Origin: Trichopria drosophilae
Lineage: Eukaryota; Arthropoda; Insecta; Hymenoptera; Diapriidae
Direction of reading: 5' to 3'
DNA length: 64,000 nt
NCBI GenBank assembly: GCA_030407085.1
Contig: CM059587.1
Span: 80,217,001 to 80,281,000, forward strand
The translations under genes were made by a program, and so were the position numbers. Below, piece by piece: positions 11,570 to 24,089 of this stretch (position 1 is its first letter; each line of letters opens with the position of its first letter). Under the pieces are notes generated by a model. It had not been told where the DNA came from, searched no databases, and was given only the letters and a program-made list of their open reading frames with translations.

Positions 11570-14390
11570 CAGCAAACCAAAATCAACTGAAAAAAAAAAC
11601 CAGGTTAATTCTTTTTAATCCCTGCATTCCGAATTATTTTCATTATATATAAATGCATAGAAAATGCCTTCATTGAATATCTGAATATTTAAAAAATTCA
11701 CTGTGAATTTAGTTGAGTTCCACTTCGAGTATTAAAACCCAAAACTTTTAATTTTTGTGAATTTCTAAAATTTAAATTCACAATTTTTTAAAAATTTTAT
11801 TATATATTTATTATTAATTTGGTATTAAATTCAGGTATTCAATCGATCTTTATTTTGATAAGATACATACATTTTTTCTTTAATGTATGTATCTTAATAC
11901 ATACGAAATCTAATTGACATTGAATTGGATTCAAGTCGAAAAATGTATGTTAATTCCTACAATTGAAAGTTATTAACGAATTATTGCTCGTAAATTCAGA
12001 AATGGCATTCAAGTATGCGGCAGAATTCAAAATCTGTCAACAAATTTTCCAATCTATTTTCATTTACTGGGAGAAGTGGATAAAAAATGTACTTAAAAGA
12101 ATTATTGAAACAGTAAATTTCCATTTCGAAGGTAATAAAATAGAAAAAAAATTGCAAAGTGTCAAGAAACTAAATACTCATTCCAAACCAGCATTCTGTT
12201 TATTAAATTCAATTTTTGTTAGGATTGGATTCAAAGGCATAAAACTCGATAAATTGATAATAAGTTTAAAATCCCGGGCCAATATTAAATATTCAATACT
12301 AATTAATAAATTTGTTCGACACGTAGTCCAAAATTTTGCCAAAAGTATTTCATAGAAGGCTAGTTCCATAAAGCTTAATAATCTTCAGTAACTCCGAATA
12401 AATCTTCCTTTCCTGTGAAAACAAAAATACTTTATTAATGTTTTCATGATTTCCTATAAGAAATACGCTTAGCAAATAAAAATCAATGAAAAAATAATAA
12501 CTTTTTGAATTCTTCTGAATGTTTTTAATCGTATAAATTTGAGTAAATTAAAAACTGTGCACTATAATACTCTATCATGTATTCAAATGAATTCAACGCC
12601 AATTCTATTCCTTGATTATTCATTATTTAGTAAAAACATTTCAATAGGTTTATACGTACAAAATAATTCACAATATAAGAAAACTAGAGATTTTTTAATG
12701 AAATTCAAACATCGATCAATTATTGCCAACCCCAGCAATTGAAAAATGATTAATAATTATTCAAAAGTATTCAGTTTTATGGTTTAAACCTATTTGTTCG
12801 TTTCCGTGAATAATTCCCTATTTTCAATAATTTTAAACTCTGATTTAAGACTACTCTCATTTTTAATACTTCCAAATTATTCTTATTTATTGAAATCTTG
12901 TAAATACTTCTGAATCGTTCTGAATAAATTTTTAGAACATTCGCAATACAACTACTCATCTGTATTCAGTCTGCATTCTGTAGTAAATCATTTTGAACAC
13001 TTCGAGGCCAAGAAATTGATTCTGACGTTTTAAGAATTATTTAATTTTCAATACTTCTTAATAATATTTATCCGGTGCAATGCCCACCCAGCACATGGAC
13101 GTCCTTGGAAAGTTCTCAGCACATCCTGGTCAGGAAGTGAGGACTTCCCGAGGACGTCCTGTGTCCGTCCTGGGATTGTTCTCAGGAGCTCATCAGGACC
13201 TTCAAATAATGTCACTGTATTTGGATCCTTTAAACATCCTCAGGATGTACTAGAGGGATATTCGCGGGACGTCCTCAGGATACCCTGTGGACTTTTTGTA
13301 TTAATCATACAGATGCCCTCAGGATGTCTTGTTCATTTTTTCATCCACAGGATTGCACGCAGCGGACTTAACAAGGCGAATAGGATGTGTAGGGCAATAT
13401 CGGAATTTCCTCATTGTATATTTCAAATAAATAGGATACATTTTAAATTATAACAATCAATGTTCTTTAATTCCCATATATTGAACACGGAATATAGCTC
13501 AACAATCAAAAAAGAATTCAGAAATTACCCCAGCAAACAAAAATGGATTAAAATGCATTCACTTCAACGAGTCTGTACACCCGTTTTCTGGACTTTTGAA
13601 TCTATTTTTATCCCGAATGCTTTTACATCTATTTTTAGGAATTCGAAGATACGAATTTCAATGCCTTTATGTCCAGAAAAAGTATACGGAAATTATAAAT
13701 GCATTTTAATTCAGAATTCTGAATTAGTGTTTGAGTTAAATTTATTTAAATTCAGAAATAATATTTTTGAAAATTAAACGCCACGAATGCCTTTTAATTT
13801 AGAATTAGGAATACGAAATTTGTTGTTTCGATCCATTTGAATCCCGAAAAAGTTTTTATTTTTAATAAAAAATACGAATGCATTTTCATTCAAAATTCGA
13901 AATCTAAAGTGTTCAAGTTGAATTCACTTAAATCCATGAATAATATTTTCGGATATTAAAGCTATGAATGCTTTTCTAATGTGAATTTGAAACGAGAAAT
14001 GCTTGATTTACACTTTATATTAAACTTTCAGTGTGAAAACATATTGAATCTCACTTCAACATGCGATTACTAACTTTTATAAATTCCTTAAATTCTTGAC
14101 ATAAAAAATTAGTTTCGATTATGTATGTGAATCAATAAAAAGGAAAGTTCTTTGAAGAATACCAGTAAATTCAATTTTACATATTTGAATCCATTTTCAT
14201 TCACGAAATAAAAGAGAATTCATTTTTATAAAACTGAATCCATTTTCATTCATATTCCGGTTTCTGAATACGAATAAATTCATTTGTACAATTTCAATCC
14301 ATTTTATCAACTTTTAGGGTTTTAAAATCAGAATATAAATGAATTCAAAATTTGAATACATTTAAATTCATTTTCATTTGCTAGGACGTT
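11570..14390. repeat. field of CCCAGCA-terminated repeats
   Basis: Several segments start with CCCAGCA followed by A/T-rich AATGGATT-type sequence (11573, 12729, 13090, 13530). One apparent partner end reads ATTTTCATTTGCTAGG near 14386, giving a loose inverted pair with 13530. Internal sequence is built from variants of AATCCATTTTCATTC, AAATTCA and GAATAC. The same termini bound the better-preserved element at 21788-22676. Frames such as 11963-12355 and 13460-13777 are low-complexity products of these repeats, not genes. Confidence 0.55.
13085..13340. repeat. GC-richer patch of AGGACGTCC / CTCAGGATGT motifs
   Basis: A 250-bp block beginning CACCCAGCACATGGACGTCC holds many short direct and inverted copies of GGACGTCC, TCAGGATGTC and CAGGAC. 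It stands out in composition from the AT-rich repeats around it and starts with the same CCCAGCA terminus, so it is probably the core of another element of that group. Confidence 0.5.
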
Positions 14391-14711
14391 TCTAATCAGG
14401 TTTCTTGACTTTTCAAATTGAGAAACGTCACAACCTAATCGAAGTTCATCGAGTTAACACTTTCACGTGGATTTACGAATATTTGAATTCGGGAAAATTC
14501 GTTTTAATGAGTCGGCTTTATTATATAGAGAATGGCGGGGCGAAGCGGCGATGCAAAGTATCATTTGATAGATAATTTCAAACTCAATATTTACATGCAT
14601 GTTACTTACGGTATATGTTTTACAGATGACCAGCTATGGCTAATTTAAAAAACTTAAAAATCACGGGACGATATCGGGGTGAAGTGTCGAATCCGTATAT
14701 TTAGAGGTTTC

Positions 14712-15774
14712 TTAACCCATTAAGGACGGGAGACGCACATATTTACATTGATTTTCGACCTCCATTCTCAACAGGAAATAAAATTAATATTGACTTAAAA
14801 GTGACCAACCCTACCATTTTCGAGTATGCTCTTTCGATTGGCGTAGTCAAAATTGCATTTAAATTGATTTAAAAACCAATATGGCGCATTTTAAATAAAA
14901 AAATGAACAAAATTTCGTGTGTTTCGTTTTGGTGAATTTTTTTTCCTATCAATAATTTTACCAGATCGATGCCTTTCTGCAACCAAAAGTGCACAAAATA
15001 TATGAACTTCAACTAGGAATTTTCTTGTTTTGCCCTGAATCAACATAACCTCTTCAAAACGTCAATATGTCGAAAAAATTGATGAATTGTTTTGACAAAT
15101 TTTTGTCAAATCTAGGAAAGTTTAATAATTTATTTTCTCTGAAACTATAGATTTTAAAGGAAATTTCCAAAAACAAAAATATCTTAGAATTGATTAAAGA
15201 ACCTTCTCAAATTTTTTCAGATTTTATAAATGACTATTTTCAAAATTTCGATTTTTCAAATTTTTGAAAAATAAAAAAATGCTTCAACGCATTCTGATAA
15301 AATTTGAAAGTATTGTTTGACTCATTTCAAAGCATTTTTGTTCCTGGCAAATTTTCTCTAAAGTCTATAGTATTCAAGACAAAAATTTGTCAAAACAATT
15401 CATCAATTTTTTCGACATATTGACGTTTTGAAGAGGTTATGTTGATTCAGGGCAAAACAAGAAAATTCCTAGTTGAAGTTCATATATTTTGTGCACTTTT
15501 GGTTGCAGAAAGGCATCGATCTGGTAAAATTATTGATAGGAAAAAAAAATTCACAAAAACGAAACACACGAAATTTTGTTCATTTTCTTATTTAAAATGC
15601 GCCATATTGGTTTTTAAATCAATTTAAATGCAATTTTGACTACGCCAATCGAAAGAGCATACTCGAAAATGGTAGGGTTGGTCACTTTTAAGTCAATATT
15701 AATTTTATTTCCTGTTGAGAATGGAGGTCGAAAATCAACGTAAATATGTGCGTCTCCCGTCCTTAATGGGTTAA
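14712..15774. mobile_element. TTAA-flanked fold-back element (family 1, well preserved)
   Basis: TTAA at 14712-14715 and 15771-15774 flanks a 1055-bp near-palindrome whose ends read CCCATTAAGGACGGGAGACG and its inverse. The arms are about 395 bp and almost identical; the centre (about 15120-15375) is unpaired. A TTAA target site with CCC-starting ends is the signature of piggyBac-superfamily transposons, so this is most likely a non-autonomous piggyBac-type element. The near-perfect arms indicate youth or gene-conversion-like arm homogenisation. No transposase is encoded. Confidence 0.8.
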
Positions 15775-15775
15775 G

Positions 15776-17578
15776 ACGACTTCCATGAAATTAAGTGCAA
15801 GTCATAATCTTTTAAGTTATTATTATTTGCTTTAATAAAAATAAAATTTCAACGTTGGTGAACCTCTTCAGATATATAAAAGTTTCCAACAACAGTAAAA
15901 AAAGAAATTGCATCTTCGGAAGCTTTGAATACTCGTATTATATAAGGATCACATATTTTAACTTCGTCTTTATTTACTCAATGCATTCATCAAAAGGGAA
16001 TTCTAAATTAAAAAATAATCACGGAATAGAGACATCCGGGAAAAAAATTCGCCGCTTCACCCCAAAGTATCATTTGGACTTCCAGGTACGATATCTCATT
16101 ATAAACACACAACAAAGGAACAATTCATGTTTTATAAATAAGTTCATAAAATATACTTTGAGAATAAATATATAAATAGTGAGTATTAAACTGCCAAAAT
16201 GAAAATATTGACCAATCTGAAAACAAAGTACAGGAAAATGACTTGAAAATTTTGTTTAAAAATTACATTTCTCGCTCCCAAAGGTAAGAGAACAAAAAAT
16301 GAAAAATCATGCCTCAAAATGTGAAAAATGGTGTAAACAAAGAAACCACATTCCACATATGATATTTTACAATCAGTATGATCATGATGGAAATATTTGA
16401 GATTCGTCACTTCGCCCCGTCTTCCCCTATATATATATTTTTGTATTATAAAGAAAAAAGAAAAACAAATGTTACGTCCATGACAGGCATTGTTTACCTT
16501 ACACATATATTATTATTACTTAGTTCCGGTGGAATTGATTACATTTTAGTTTGTGTTTACATTTAAAAAAACTGCCAGTCAATATTTTTTAGGTTATTTA
16601 TGTTCTATTCACGCATTATATCGTATTAGAACGAAAAAGTTTCAATGAAAATGGACAAGAAATCGAAATAATGCGTATATTTAATTCCTTTTAATTCTTT
16701 TTTGTTTGTTGAGAGAGGTATTATAACTTAACCTCACTTTTTGTCGGGACAATTCGGAGGCATTAAAATTGTGTATTATATTCAGTCCCGATCAGTTCCG
16801 ATACAGGAATAGAAAATAGACCTACAATTTTATAAATTTCCAATGCCAGATTGTCGTTAATGAAATTCAGGATTTATACTCGTTAATTGTTCCTAATTTA
16901 TTTTAATACTTTTCAATTCCTTTCTATTTGTTATCACGGATTTCCTTAATGTACGCATAACATTTATTTATCAAGTATCCTAATTATTTGATAATGTCAC
17001 TTTATTATTTATTCACGACAATAAAGTGAGGGTTTTATTTAAAAAACTTAAGCAAATATCAAAGGATGTCGTCACTTGTGACAGATGGCGCATTTTCGTC
17101 GCGACAGTTTACATGCGACCTCGCCTTTAAGTTGTGCATATATTTGTGACTCCAAATTGTATATCTTTCAAGTTCAAAAAACATGAAAAAGCAATTTCTA
17201 AAATAAAAAGAATGCGCACGGACATTGTCAACAATTTCAACAGTGCAGAAAAGTTAAAATTAAAGATGTTTGTTAATTCGGTCAAATGATATCTGAATAT
17301 TAACAAAAATCTACAAATATCACAAAGTTGACAGATGTAAGTAATTGTAGCATTTTTATTAATTTAAACAATCATTTACAATAAATACAATAAATGTTGC
17401 ATTATTAATACATTTTAGTAATTTCTATAATTTAATAATACATTTTCCATTCATAAAACTTGAATATTTAAACCTAACCTTGAATTCTACTTCAAACTTT
17501 TGACGATTAAAGTAACATTTGAACTAAAAATATTCAATTCATTTAAAATTAATCAATTTGAATTATTTTTTGTTTTAG
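15776..17578. other. AT-rich region upstream of PIGO
   Basis: Short frames at 15855-16175 and 16186-16506 lack coding character. A slightly CpG-richer zone at about 17080-17130 contains AGATGGCGC and GTCGCGAC and may mark the PIGO promoter. A 5' UTR intron seems to end at the acceptor TTTTGTTTTAG (AG 17577-17578). Confidence 0.4.
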
Positions 17579-17583
17579 GTGTG

Positions 17584-17601
17584 ATGGAAACAGTTAATTA
17601 A
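17584..17601 (+). promoter_or_regulatory. short upstream ORF in the PIGO 5' UTR
   Basis: Right after the probable 5' UTR acceptor at 17578, an ATG opens a five-codon frame (Met-Glu-Thr-Val-Asn, then TAA) that ends 10 nt before the PIGO start codon. Such a tight uORF could lower initiation at the main ATG; the effect is an inference. Confidence 0.5.
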
Positions 17602-17611
17602 ATTTGTTAAC

Positions 17612-20195
17612 ATGGCAAAATTTTTCGGGTACATCACCTTCTTCTTCTGGGCTATTTTCCCTTTAATTATTAGCCTTTTACTTTTCACCAACGGTTTCTT
17701 TCTCCACCGAATCGCTCGCACAGATCGTAATAATTGTTCATCAACCTTAACTGACATAGCCGAAAATCCTGTATCCGCAGCTTCCGAATGTTTACCTCGA
17801 AAATCAAAAGTTTTACTTCTCTTGGTGGATGCTTTAAAATTCGAATTTACAGAAAAATACACTGACGACGCTTCCGAAGCTTCCTTTCATAGAAATAAAC
17901 TTCCCATCATCAGCAAAAGTCTTCAACAACATCCGAAAAATGCAAAACTATTCAAATTCATTGCCGATCCCCCGACTACCACAATGCAACGATTGAAAAG
18001 CTTAACAACAGGTACCTTACCAACTTTTATTGACATACACGATAATTTTGCGGCAGATGAAATACAAGAAGATAATTTAGTCAGTTTAAATTCTCAAAAC
18101 GGTATTGTTTTTATGGGGGATGACACTTGGTCGAATCTTTATCCAACAAAATTTCTCCGGGAATACGCAGCACCGTCGTTTGACGTTTCTGATTTAGATA
18201 CTGTAGATCTCGAAGTAAGAAAACATATTTTTAACGAAATCGAACAAAACGATTGGTCTTTATTAATTGCGCATATATTAGGAATCGATCATTGCGGTCA
18301 TAAACACGGAATGTATCATTCGGAAATGCGACGAAAGTTGAACGAAACAAATACTTTGATACACGAAATTATAACAAAAATTAACCAAAAAAATGAAAAT
18401 GTAATGCTCTTTGTAATTGGGGATCACGGAATGACAAAAAGTGGTGATCACGGTGGGGATAGTCCCGACGAAATCGAAGCTGCAATGTTCGTTTATTCAA
18501 CCCTTCCGTTTATCGAAATAGAAAACGATTTCGGTATTTCGAAAACCAATACTGTCAATCAAATTGATATCGTCCCAACACTATCCGCAATTTTAGGAAT
18601 TCCGATACCATTTTCTAACATCGGAAGTTTAATCGTAGAATCGCTGCCAAACGCAGAGAAACTAAAGTACAATAATTTTCAATTCATTTTACATTCCGTT
18701 TGGAGGAATGTATTTCAAGCACATCGATACATCGAAACTTATTCGGAAGAAAATAGTTTTTCTCGTGAAAAGTTGGAAGAACTAAAAGAAGTTTATACAA
18801 AATTAAGCGAAAAAGTAAAAGTTGTCGAATCAGTCGAAGATTTAAAAGATTTTATCGATGATGCGAAAGTTTATTTTCAAATTTTACGAGAGATTTGTTA
18901 CGAAGCGTGGGTACAATTCGACTCGCAGTTAATGTCGCAAGGTTTAGTTTTATTCTTTTGTGCTTTACTCATTATTTTCTTAGTCGTCAATGGACTTGTG
19001 GGAAAACGAATGGTGACAGTTTTATCTTCATCGTTTTTAACGGTTATGTTGTTTGTGAATCTCGGTGGTTTAAAGCTTACGCTTTTCTTATACTGGATGC
19101 AATCGATAGAAGCATTTAATAACACAGCATTCGTAACTTGCGGTGTATTATCAGTGTTATGTTTTGCGGTTCTTCTAGTCCAAAACTGGGATATAATCGC
19201 TACTACATGGCACAAATCTTCCCGCAATCGACAAAACACAAAATCTATTTTCTCACGAATAATATTGTGCGCAACAGTTTGTGGAGTATTTTCAAATAGT
19301 TATGTTGTCGAAGAAGACAAAATTTTGTCGTTTTTACTAGTTACGATGTTTTGTTTAAATTTCCACTCGCTAAGAAACAAAAATACGTCTGAAACGACAG
19401 ACCGAAGAGGAAAACATTCGGTGAAAGGAAATAGAACAGCCCTCGTAGGATTTAACTCTGTTCTAGTGGCATTTGGCCTAAGTTTATTGATACGGGGGTC
19501 CAATTATTTTTGGAGACTTCGAGAAGAGCAAAGAGGTACCGAAGAAACCAGTTTCATAATGGGAAAAATGGGATCGTTGGCGTCAAAAGACGTTGAAACG
19601 ATACTTCTTGGAATTGCAGTTTTCTCGTTTATCTTTTATGTATCAATCGTTAAGATTTGGCTGCGAAATTGTGGTAATCTCACAGGTTCGTCAGCGAGTG
19701 TCATTCTAGCGCAATATTCGCCAGTGACGATAGTAGTAGCTATTACTTTCTACTGGATTTTAAAACTTCAAAGAATCTCAAAAAGTCATAGTGCTCTTTC
19801 GCAGCAAGCAAACATTTTAGCTTTAGTCGTTTATATACTATTCTGTATAGCAATGGTTGTAATATTTTTACAACCGTTAAGTATTTATTTATTGCCGAGG
19901 AAGAAAGAGAGCATTGACGTTTATCAGGAAGAAAATTCTGTGCCAAAACTATACGAGAAAGTGAAAAATGTAATATATAAGAAGAAAGTCGAACATAGAG
20001 AAGAAACTCCGATTGTGTATGGACTCGGAACAGTCTACAGTGCTACGTTTATACTCGTTAATGTTTTTCTAAGTCTGATATTTGCGCTTTTACTAGGATA
20101 TGTGATTGCGCCTAGTATAATTTTGATGAATGTCGTTTGTGGGGGAATTTTGATTTTCAGTGCGATAGAGCGGTGGAATGAAGCGAGAACGATTG
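17612..20195 (+). CDS. PIGO: PIGO exon 1 (coding)
   Basis: 861 codons plus one base: the anchor, the whole catalytic domain and the first part of the membrane region. It ends in ACG ATT G before GTATGT; reading through would stop two codons later. Confidence 0.95.
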
Positions 20196-23100
20196 GTATG
20201 TAGTTTGTTGCAGTCTTTTATTAAAGTTTTTGAATTTTAAAGGATAAAAGGAATGTAATATTTGCAGATGATTTGTTGCGAGTTTCAACACCAACTTTAC
20301 TGTGTTGGTATCTTACAGCCGAGTACTTTTTTTATGCTACTGGTCATCAGCCAACGTTTCCGACAATTCATTGGGATGCTGCATTTATTGGGGTTGATAG
20401 TTCGGTGCAGAGTAATATACCACGGGTTATTCTTGTTGGTGAGTAAATGAATTGATTAATATTTTAATTTGTTTGTGTTATTGAGATTCATTTTTCATTT
20501 TGTCGTGGTGTAACATATATTCTGATATATATTGGTTTTAAATTTTGGTATTTTTTTTAAACATACGATATGAAGTGTGCGTAAGTGACCATATGTGACA
20601 ATCTGTTATGTTTATTAAAAATGATTATATATATATATATATATTAATTTAGTATTCGTTATTCATGAAATATGTTTAGTATTAACATATTACGATAATT
20701 TTGTAGATAAAATTATGGTTAGAAAAACGTTTCGTAATCAGTTTTATTAGATTTACCCGATCGCACTATTAATTTATTTTAATGTTTACTGTTTTTTTGG
20801 CAATAAAATAAGGTTATATAATTGAATGTTAAATAAAAGATTAAAAATTTAGTCAATATTTACTTAAATTCAAATTACTTTTAACTTTGTAACTTTTAAT
20901 TTGTACAAATTTTAATAATGATAACTCGCAAATTTAGACTTTTCAGTTGATACTCGTCTTGTAAAGAAAAAACAGAACTAGCAAATATTAGATTTCACTT
21001 TTAATTTGCAATATTTAACTTGTAATTTTTAACCCTTTAACGCCCGACTTTTTTAGAACAGTCGGATTCGTTTGAAACATGTTACTCGGGGGTTTTTGGG
21101 GTTGCTGATTACGAATCTGATATCAGTTTTTCAAAATTCAAAATGGCGGATCCAATATGGCGGACTAATTTTTTCAAATTGGTCAGATTCGTTTGAAACT
21201 TGTTACTCGGGGGTTTTTAGGGTCGCTGATTACGAATCTGATATCAGTTTTTCAAAATTCAAAATGGCGGATCCAATATGGCGAACTAATTTTTTTAAAT
21301 TGGTCGGATTCGTTTGAAACTTGTTACCAGGGGTTTTTGGAATCTGAAATCAGTTTTTCAAAACCCCCGCGTAACAAGTTTCGAACGAATCCGACCAATT
21401 TGAAATAATTTGTTCGCCATATTGGATCCGCCATTTTGAATTTTGAAAAACTAACTGCAGATTCATATTCAGCGACCCCAGAAACCCCCGAGTAGTCATT
21501 TTCATTAGCTTAACTTTATTCAATTTTTGATTTTCTGTTTTTTTTTGTAAATCTTGCCACAAAATTTTTTTTTTTATTAGTGTAATAATTAAAAAAATGT
21601 TAATTTTTTATTGCAATATAAATTTTTTTCTCAAAGTAGGATAAATTTGTAGGTGTTGGGTATTTGGAAACCGAAAATATTCCAATTTTTGTGAAAGTTA
21701 TGAAGGCTTGAAGTCAAAAGTGGTTTCGATCGAAACCGCTGGGCGTTCAAGGGTTAATATGGTTATTATTTTAGATGTTTAACATTACCCAGCAATCGAA
21801 ATTGCATAGGATTGGATTGAAAATTTCAATTCATTTTGAATTCATACTTTGATTCCGTAAATATGTATTCAAATGGATTGAATCCATCTGTATTCAATTT
21901 TATGAATATAATCAGAAGCGTAATTTGCCGGATTAAATTTCAGAAAAAGTAATCCAGCTGTATTCAATTTTACGAACACAATTAGATAGTTTTGAATTCG
22001 TAATATTGAATACAGATTTATTCAAAGTTTATTTTTTGAAAGAAAACTTTTTCTGCATTGAAATGATAAATGAATACGTTTAGATAGTTTTGAATCCGTA
22101 ATGTTGAATACGGAGGCATTCAATGTTTCGTTTTTAAATAGGAAACTTTTTTTTGATTGAAATGGATACACTTGGATTGTTTTTAATCCATAATGTTGAA
22201 TACGGATGTATTGAAAGTTTCGTTTTTGAAATACAACTTTTTTTGGATTGAAATTAATACACTTGGATAGTTTTTAATCCATAATGTTGAATACGGATGT
22301 ATTGAAAGTTTCGTTTTTGAAATACAACTTTTTTTTGGATTGAGAAGAATACACTGGGATAATTTTGAATCCGTAATGTTGAATATAGATGCATTCAATG
22401 TTTCGTTTTTAAATAGGAAACTTTTTTGGATTGAAATGAATACACTTAGATAGTTTTGAATCCGTAATGTTGAATACGGATGTATTTAAGGTTTAATGTT
22501 TAAAAAGAAAACTTTTTTTGGATTAATATGAATTCAGAAAGTAACCTGTTTATTCGTCTGAACGAATAGAATTGTATTTATGTATTAAAATGGATTCACA
22601 GTTGACCAAAGTATGGATTCACAATTTAATAATTGAATCCAATTCTATGCAACTCTACCCAAATTCGATTGCTGGGAGGTTTTGATTGCGTAAATTATGT
22701 TACCATTTTTAATGCCAATGGAATGAATGATGTTTTATACATGTTTACAACAATAAAAAGCATTAAACAATTGTTTTTATAGGTTATGTTTTTTATAGTT
22801 GATCGTATTACAGTCTAGAGAAAACATTCAAGAAACCAATTTAAACCGGAATAAATTTGATTCAATTAATTTTCTATTTTTGGGTATTTGAACTCAATAC
22901 TTAATAAAATTAACTTTAGAATACAATAAGAAATAAAGCAATTTTTTTAAGATCAAAATACAATACCATTGGTACTTTGCTGAAAAAGAAAATAAAACTT
23001 ACACTTACCCTCACGAAAAAAGTAAAATTTTACTGATATTTGTTATCAAAGAACTTCTAAAATAAGAAATAAAAATGATGAAATAAAAAAAAATATTTAC

Positions 23101-23657
23101 AAACTTCTACCATCCTCAATTTCTTTTAGGTATCAACACATTCGGGTCATACATAATTATGGGAATGGCATTGCCGCTTTTAGTGATTGTTCCATTCACA
23201 TTGCGCATTACTTTTCCCCATTTGGCCAAAGGAATAAAATTTGATAACGTCGAAGCTGTTAAAAGAGACGAATTTGCCCTTTTCGAAAACGATGAACCTT
23301 TCCATTCCGCTGTTTTTGTCACAGCAGGGAAATACATTCTCATCCATGGGATTAAAGTAAGCAGATTTCTTATTCTAATTTTTATTTAACTCAATTTTGA
23401 AGCATCGATTTTGACAGAATGGATTATATAATGACTAGAATTTCTGCACATTTTTGTTTTAGACTTTCGCCTGTATGTTGGCAGCGACGATTCATTGCAG
23501 GCACCTTATGGTTTGGAAAATTTTCGCACCAAAGTTGATATTCGAAGGCCTCAGCTTCCTCGTGACGCTTGGCAGCGTCTTGGCGGCGCTTCTGTTGCTG
23601 CTGCAAATGGAAAAACGTATTGAAAGGTTCGTCACGAAATTGGCGAAAGGGAGGTGA
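17612..23657 (+). CDS. PIGO: GPI ethanolamine phosphate transferase 3 (PIG-O), four exons
   Basis: PIG-O transfers ethanolamine phosphate from phosphatidylethanolamine to the third mannose of the GPI precursor in the ER membrane, working with PIG-F; this is the bridge by which proteins are attached. Exons: 17612-20195, 20268-20438, 23130-23356, 23463-23657; all introns are GT-AG and phases agree. The product is about 1058 aa, close to the roughly 1090 aa of the human enzyme. Visible features: an N-terminal membrane anchor (about residues 8-30), an alkaline-phosphatase-type catalytic domain with metal-binding D73, the PTTT nucleophile segment at 121-124, GIDHCGH (225-230) and [14 protein letters not shown] (270-283), then a long multi-helix membrane region. 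The last exons hold [17 protein letters not shown] and [18 protein letters not shown], typical of PIG-O rather than PIG-N or PIG-G. It looks intact. Confidence 0.97.
20268..20438 (+). CDS. PIGO: PIGO exon 2
   Basis: Starts after TTTGCAG and ends before GTGAGT. Spliced in phase it reads [16 protein letters not shown] and then the conserved [15 protein letters not shown] segment. Confidence 0.95.
21029..21757. mobile_element. TTAA-flanked element with internal direct and inverted repeats
   Basis: TTAA at 21029-21032 and 21754-21757 bounds ends CCCTTTAACGCCC and GGGCGTTCAAGGG (12 of 13 paired). The left part has three copies of a roughly 120-bp unit with GTTACTCGGGGGTTTTT and AAAATGGCGGATCCAATATG (about 21060, 21180, 21300). 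The right part has the same unit inverted (21360-21490). TTAA duplication and CCC termini point to a piggyBac-type non-autonomous element. Confidence 0.75.
21788..22676. mobile_element. CCCAGCAATCG element with about 90-bp internal tandem repeats
   Basis: The ends CCCAGCAATCGAAATTG and CAAATTCGATTGCTGGG form an imperfect inverted pair, extended inward by GCATAGGATTGGATT and AATCCAATTCTATGC. The interior is about six tandem units of 90-95 bp carrying AATGTTGAATACGG (near 22102, 22192, 22282, 22373, 22466). No transposase frame is present. It is the best-defined member of the CCCAGCA group. Confidence 0.75.
23130..23356 (+). CDS. PIGO: PIGO exon 3
   Basis: Follows TTCTTTTAG and ends before GTAAGC. 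It encodes [20 protein letters not shown], a loop, and the start of the last membrane block, in phase with exons 2 and 4. Confidence 0.95.
23463..23657 (+). CDS. PIGO: PIGO exon 4 (terminal)
   Basis: Follows TTTGTTTTAG and encodes [20 protein letters not shown] onward to KLAKGR and TGA. It is distinctly richer in G+C and CpG than exon 1. Confidence 0.95.
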   Translation, partial: TFACMLAATIHCRHLMVWKIFAPKLIFEGLSFLVTLGSVLAALLLLLQMEKRIERFVTKLAKGR

Positions 23658-23658
23658 C

Positions 23659-23664
23659 AATAAA
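23659..23664 (+). terminator. candidate PIGO poly(A) signal
   Basis: AATAAA starts one base after the PIGO stop codon; a second AATAAA lies at 23875-23880. Which is used cannot be told from sequence. The second would give a 3' UTR ending about 90 bp before the convergent gene's last exon. Confidence 0.4.
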
Positions 23665-23987
23665 TTTCAATAGACTTTAGAATCAGTCAACTTAATTAGT
23701 GTTGTTAAAGCGTGTGAATTATTAAGATCCGGCAATTTAAAAAGACCGTTCGTTGCGCATTGACGTACAAACGTTTCCCTGCGTGCAAAGCGTTGCTACT
23801 TTCGAAACTACGAAGCAACGCACTTGATGCAGGATTGCGCTGATACGCACATTCAGTCTCGATTAAAAAAATTGAATAAATTTTTATCGATTGAACGCGA
23901 TTGATGTATCGAACGCCAAAAATCATCAAAAGTTTGTTTTTTTACCTTTGTGTGTATAATTTTTAGTCTACCTTTCATAGTCTAGCC

Positions 23988-24089
23988 TCAGTGACGATGA
24001 TGATGATGATCGTGACCTTGAAATTCGTTGCCTTCATTTCGTTGTCTCATGTAATCAGCCCAATTCTTCCAGTTGTTTTTGGCGCGGTA
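23988..24089 (-). CDS. probable His-rich terminal exon of the precursor gene
   Basis: Minus strand: AG at 24090-24091, then 33 codons reading YRAKNNWKNWADYMRQRNEG and ending HHHHRH, with TGA at 23990-23988. Phase 0 matches the donor of the 484-codon exon. The acceptor's pyrimidine tract is weak and the implied intron is 9.5 kb, so the join is uncertain, though codon use is clearly coding-like. Confidence 0.5.
   Translation of the reverse strand, partial: YRAKNNWKNWADYMRQRNEGNEFQGHDHHHHRH

Larger units (their letters stand above)
20439..23129 (+). other. PIGO: PIGO intron 2, transposon-filled
   Basis: A 2.7-kb intron, against the short (72 and 106 nt) introns elsewhere in the coding part. 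It contains a (TA)n run at 20626-20645, a TTAA-type element (21033-21753) and a CCCAGCAATCG element (21788-22676), which account for much of its length. Confidence 0.85.

Noticed and set aside
16186..16566. Overlapping 106- and 62-codon frames
   Set aside because: AT-rich, no start or splice context, no similarity of composition to the real exons nearby.
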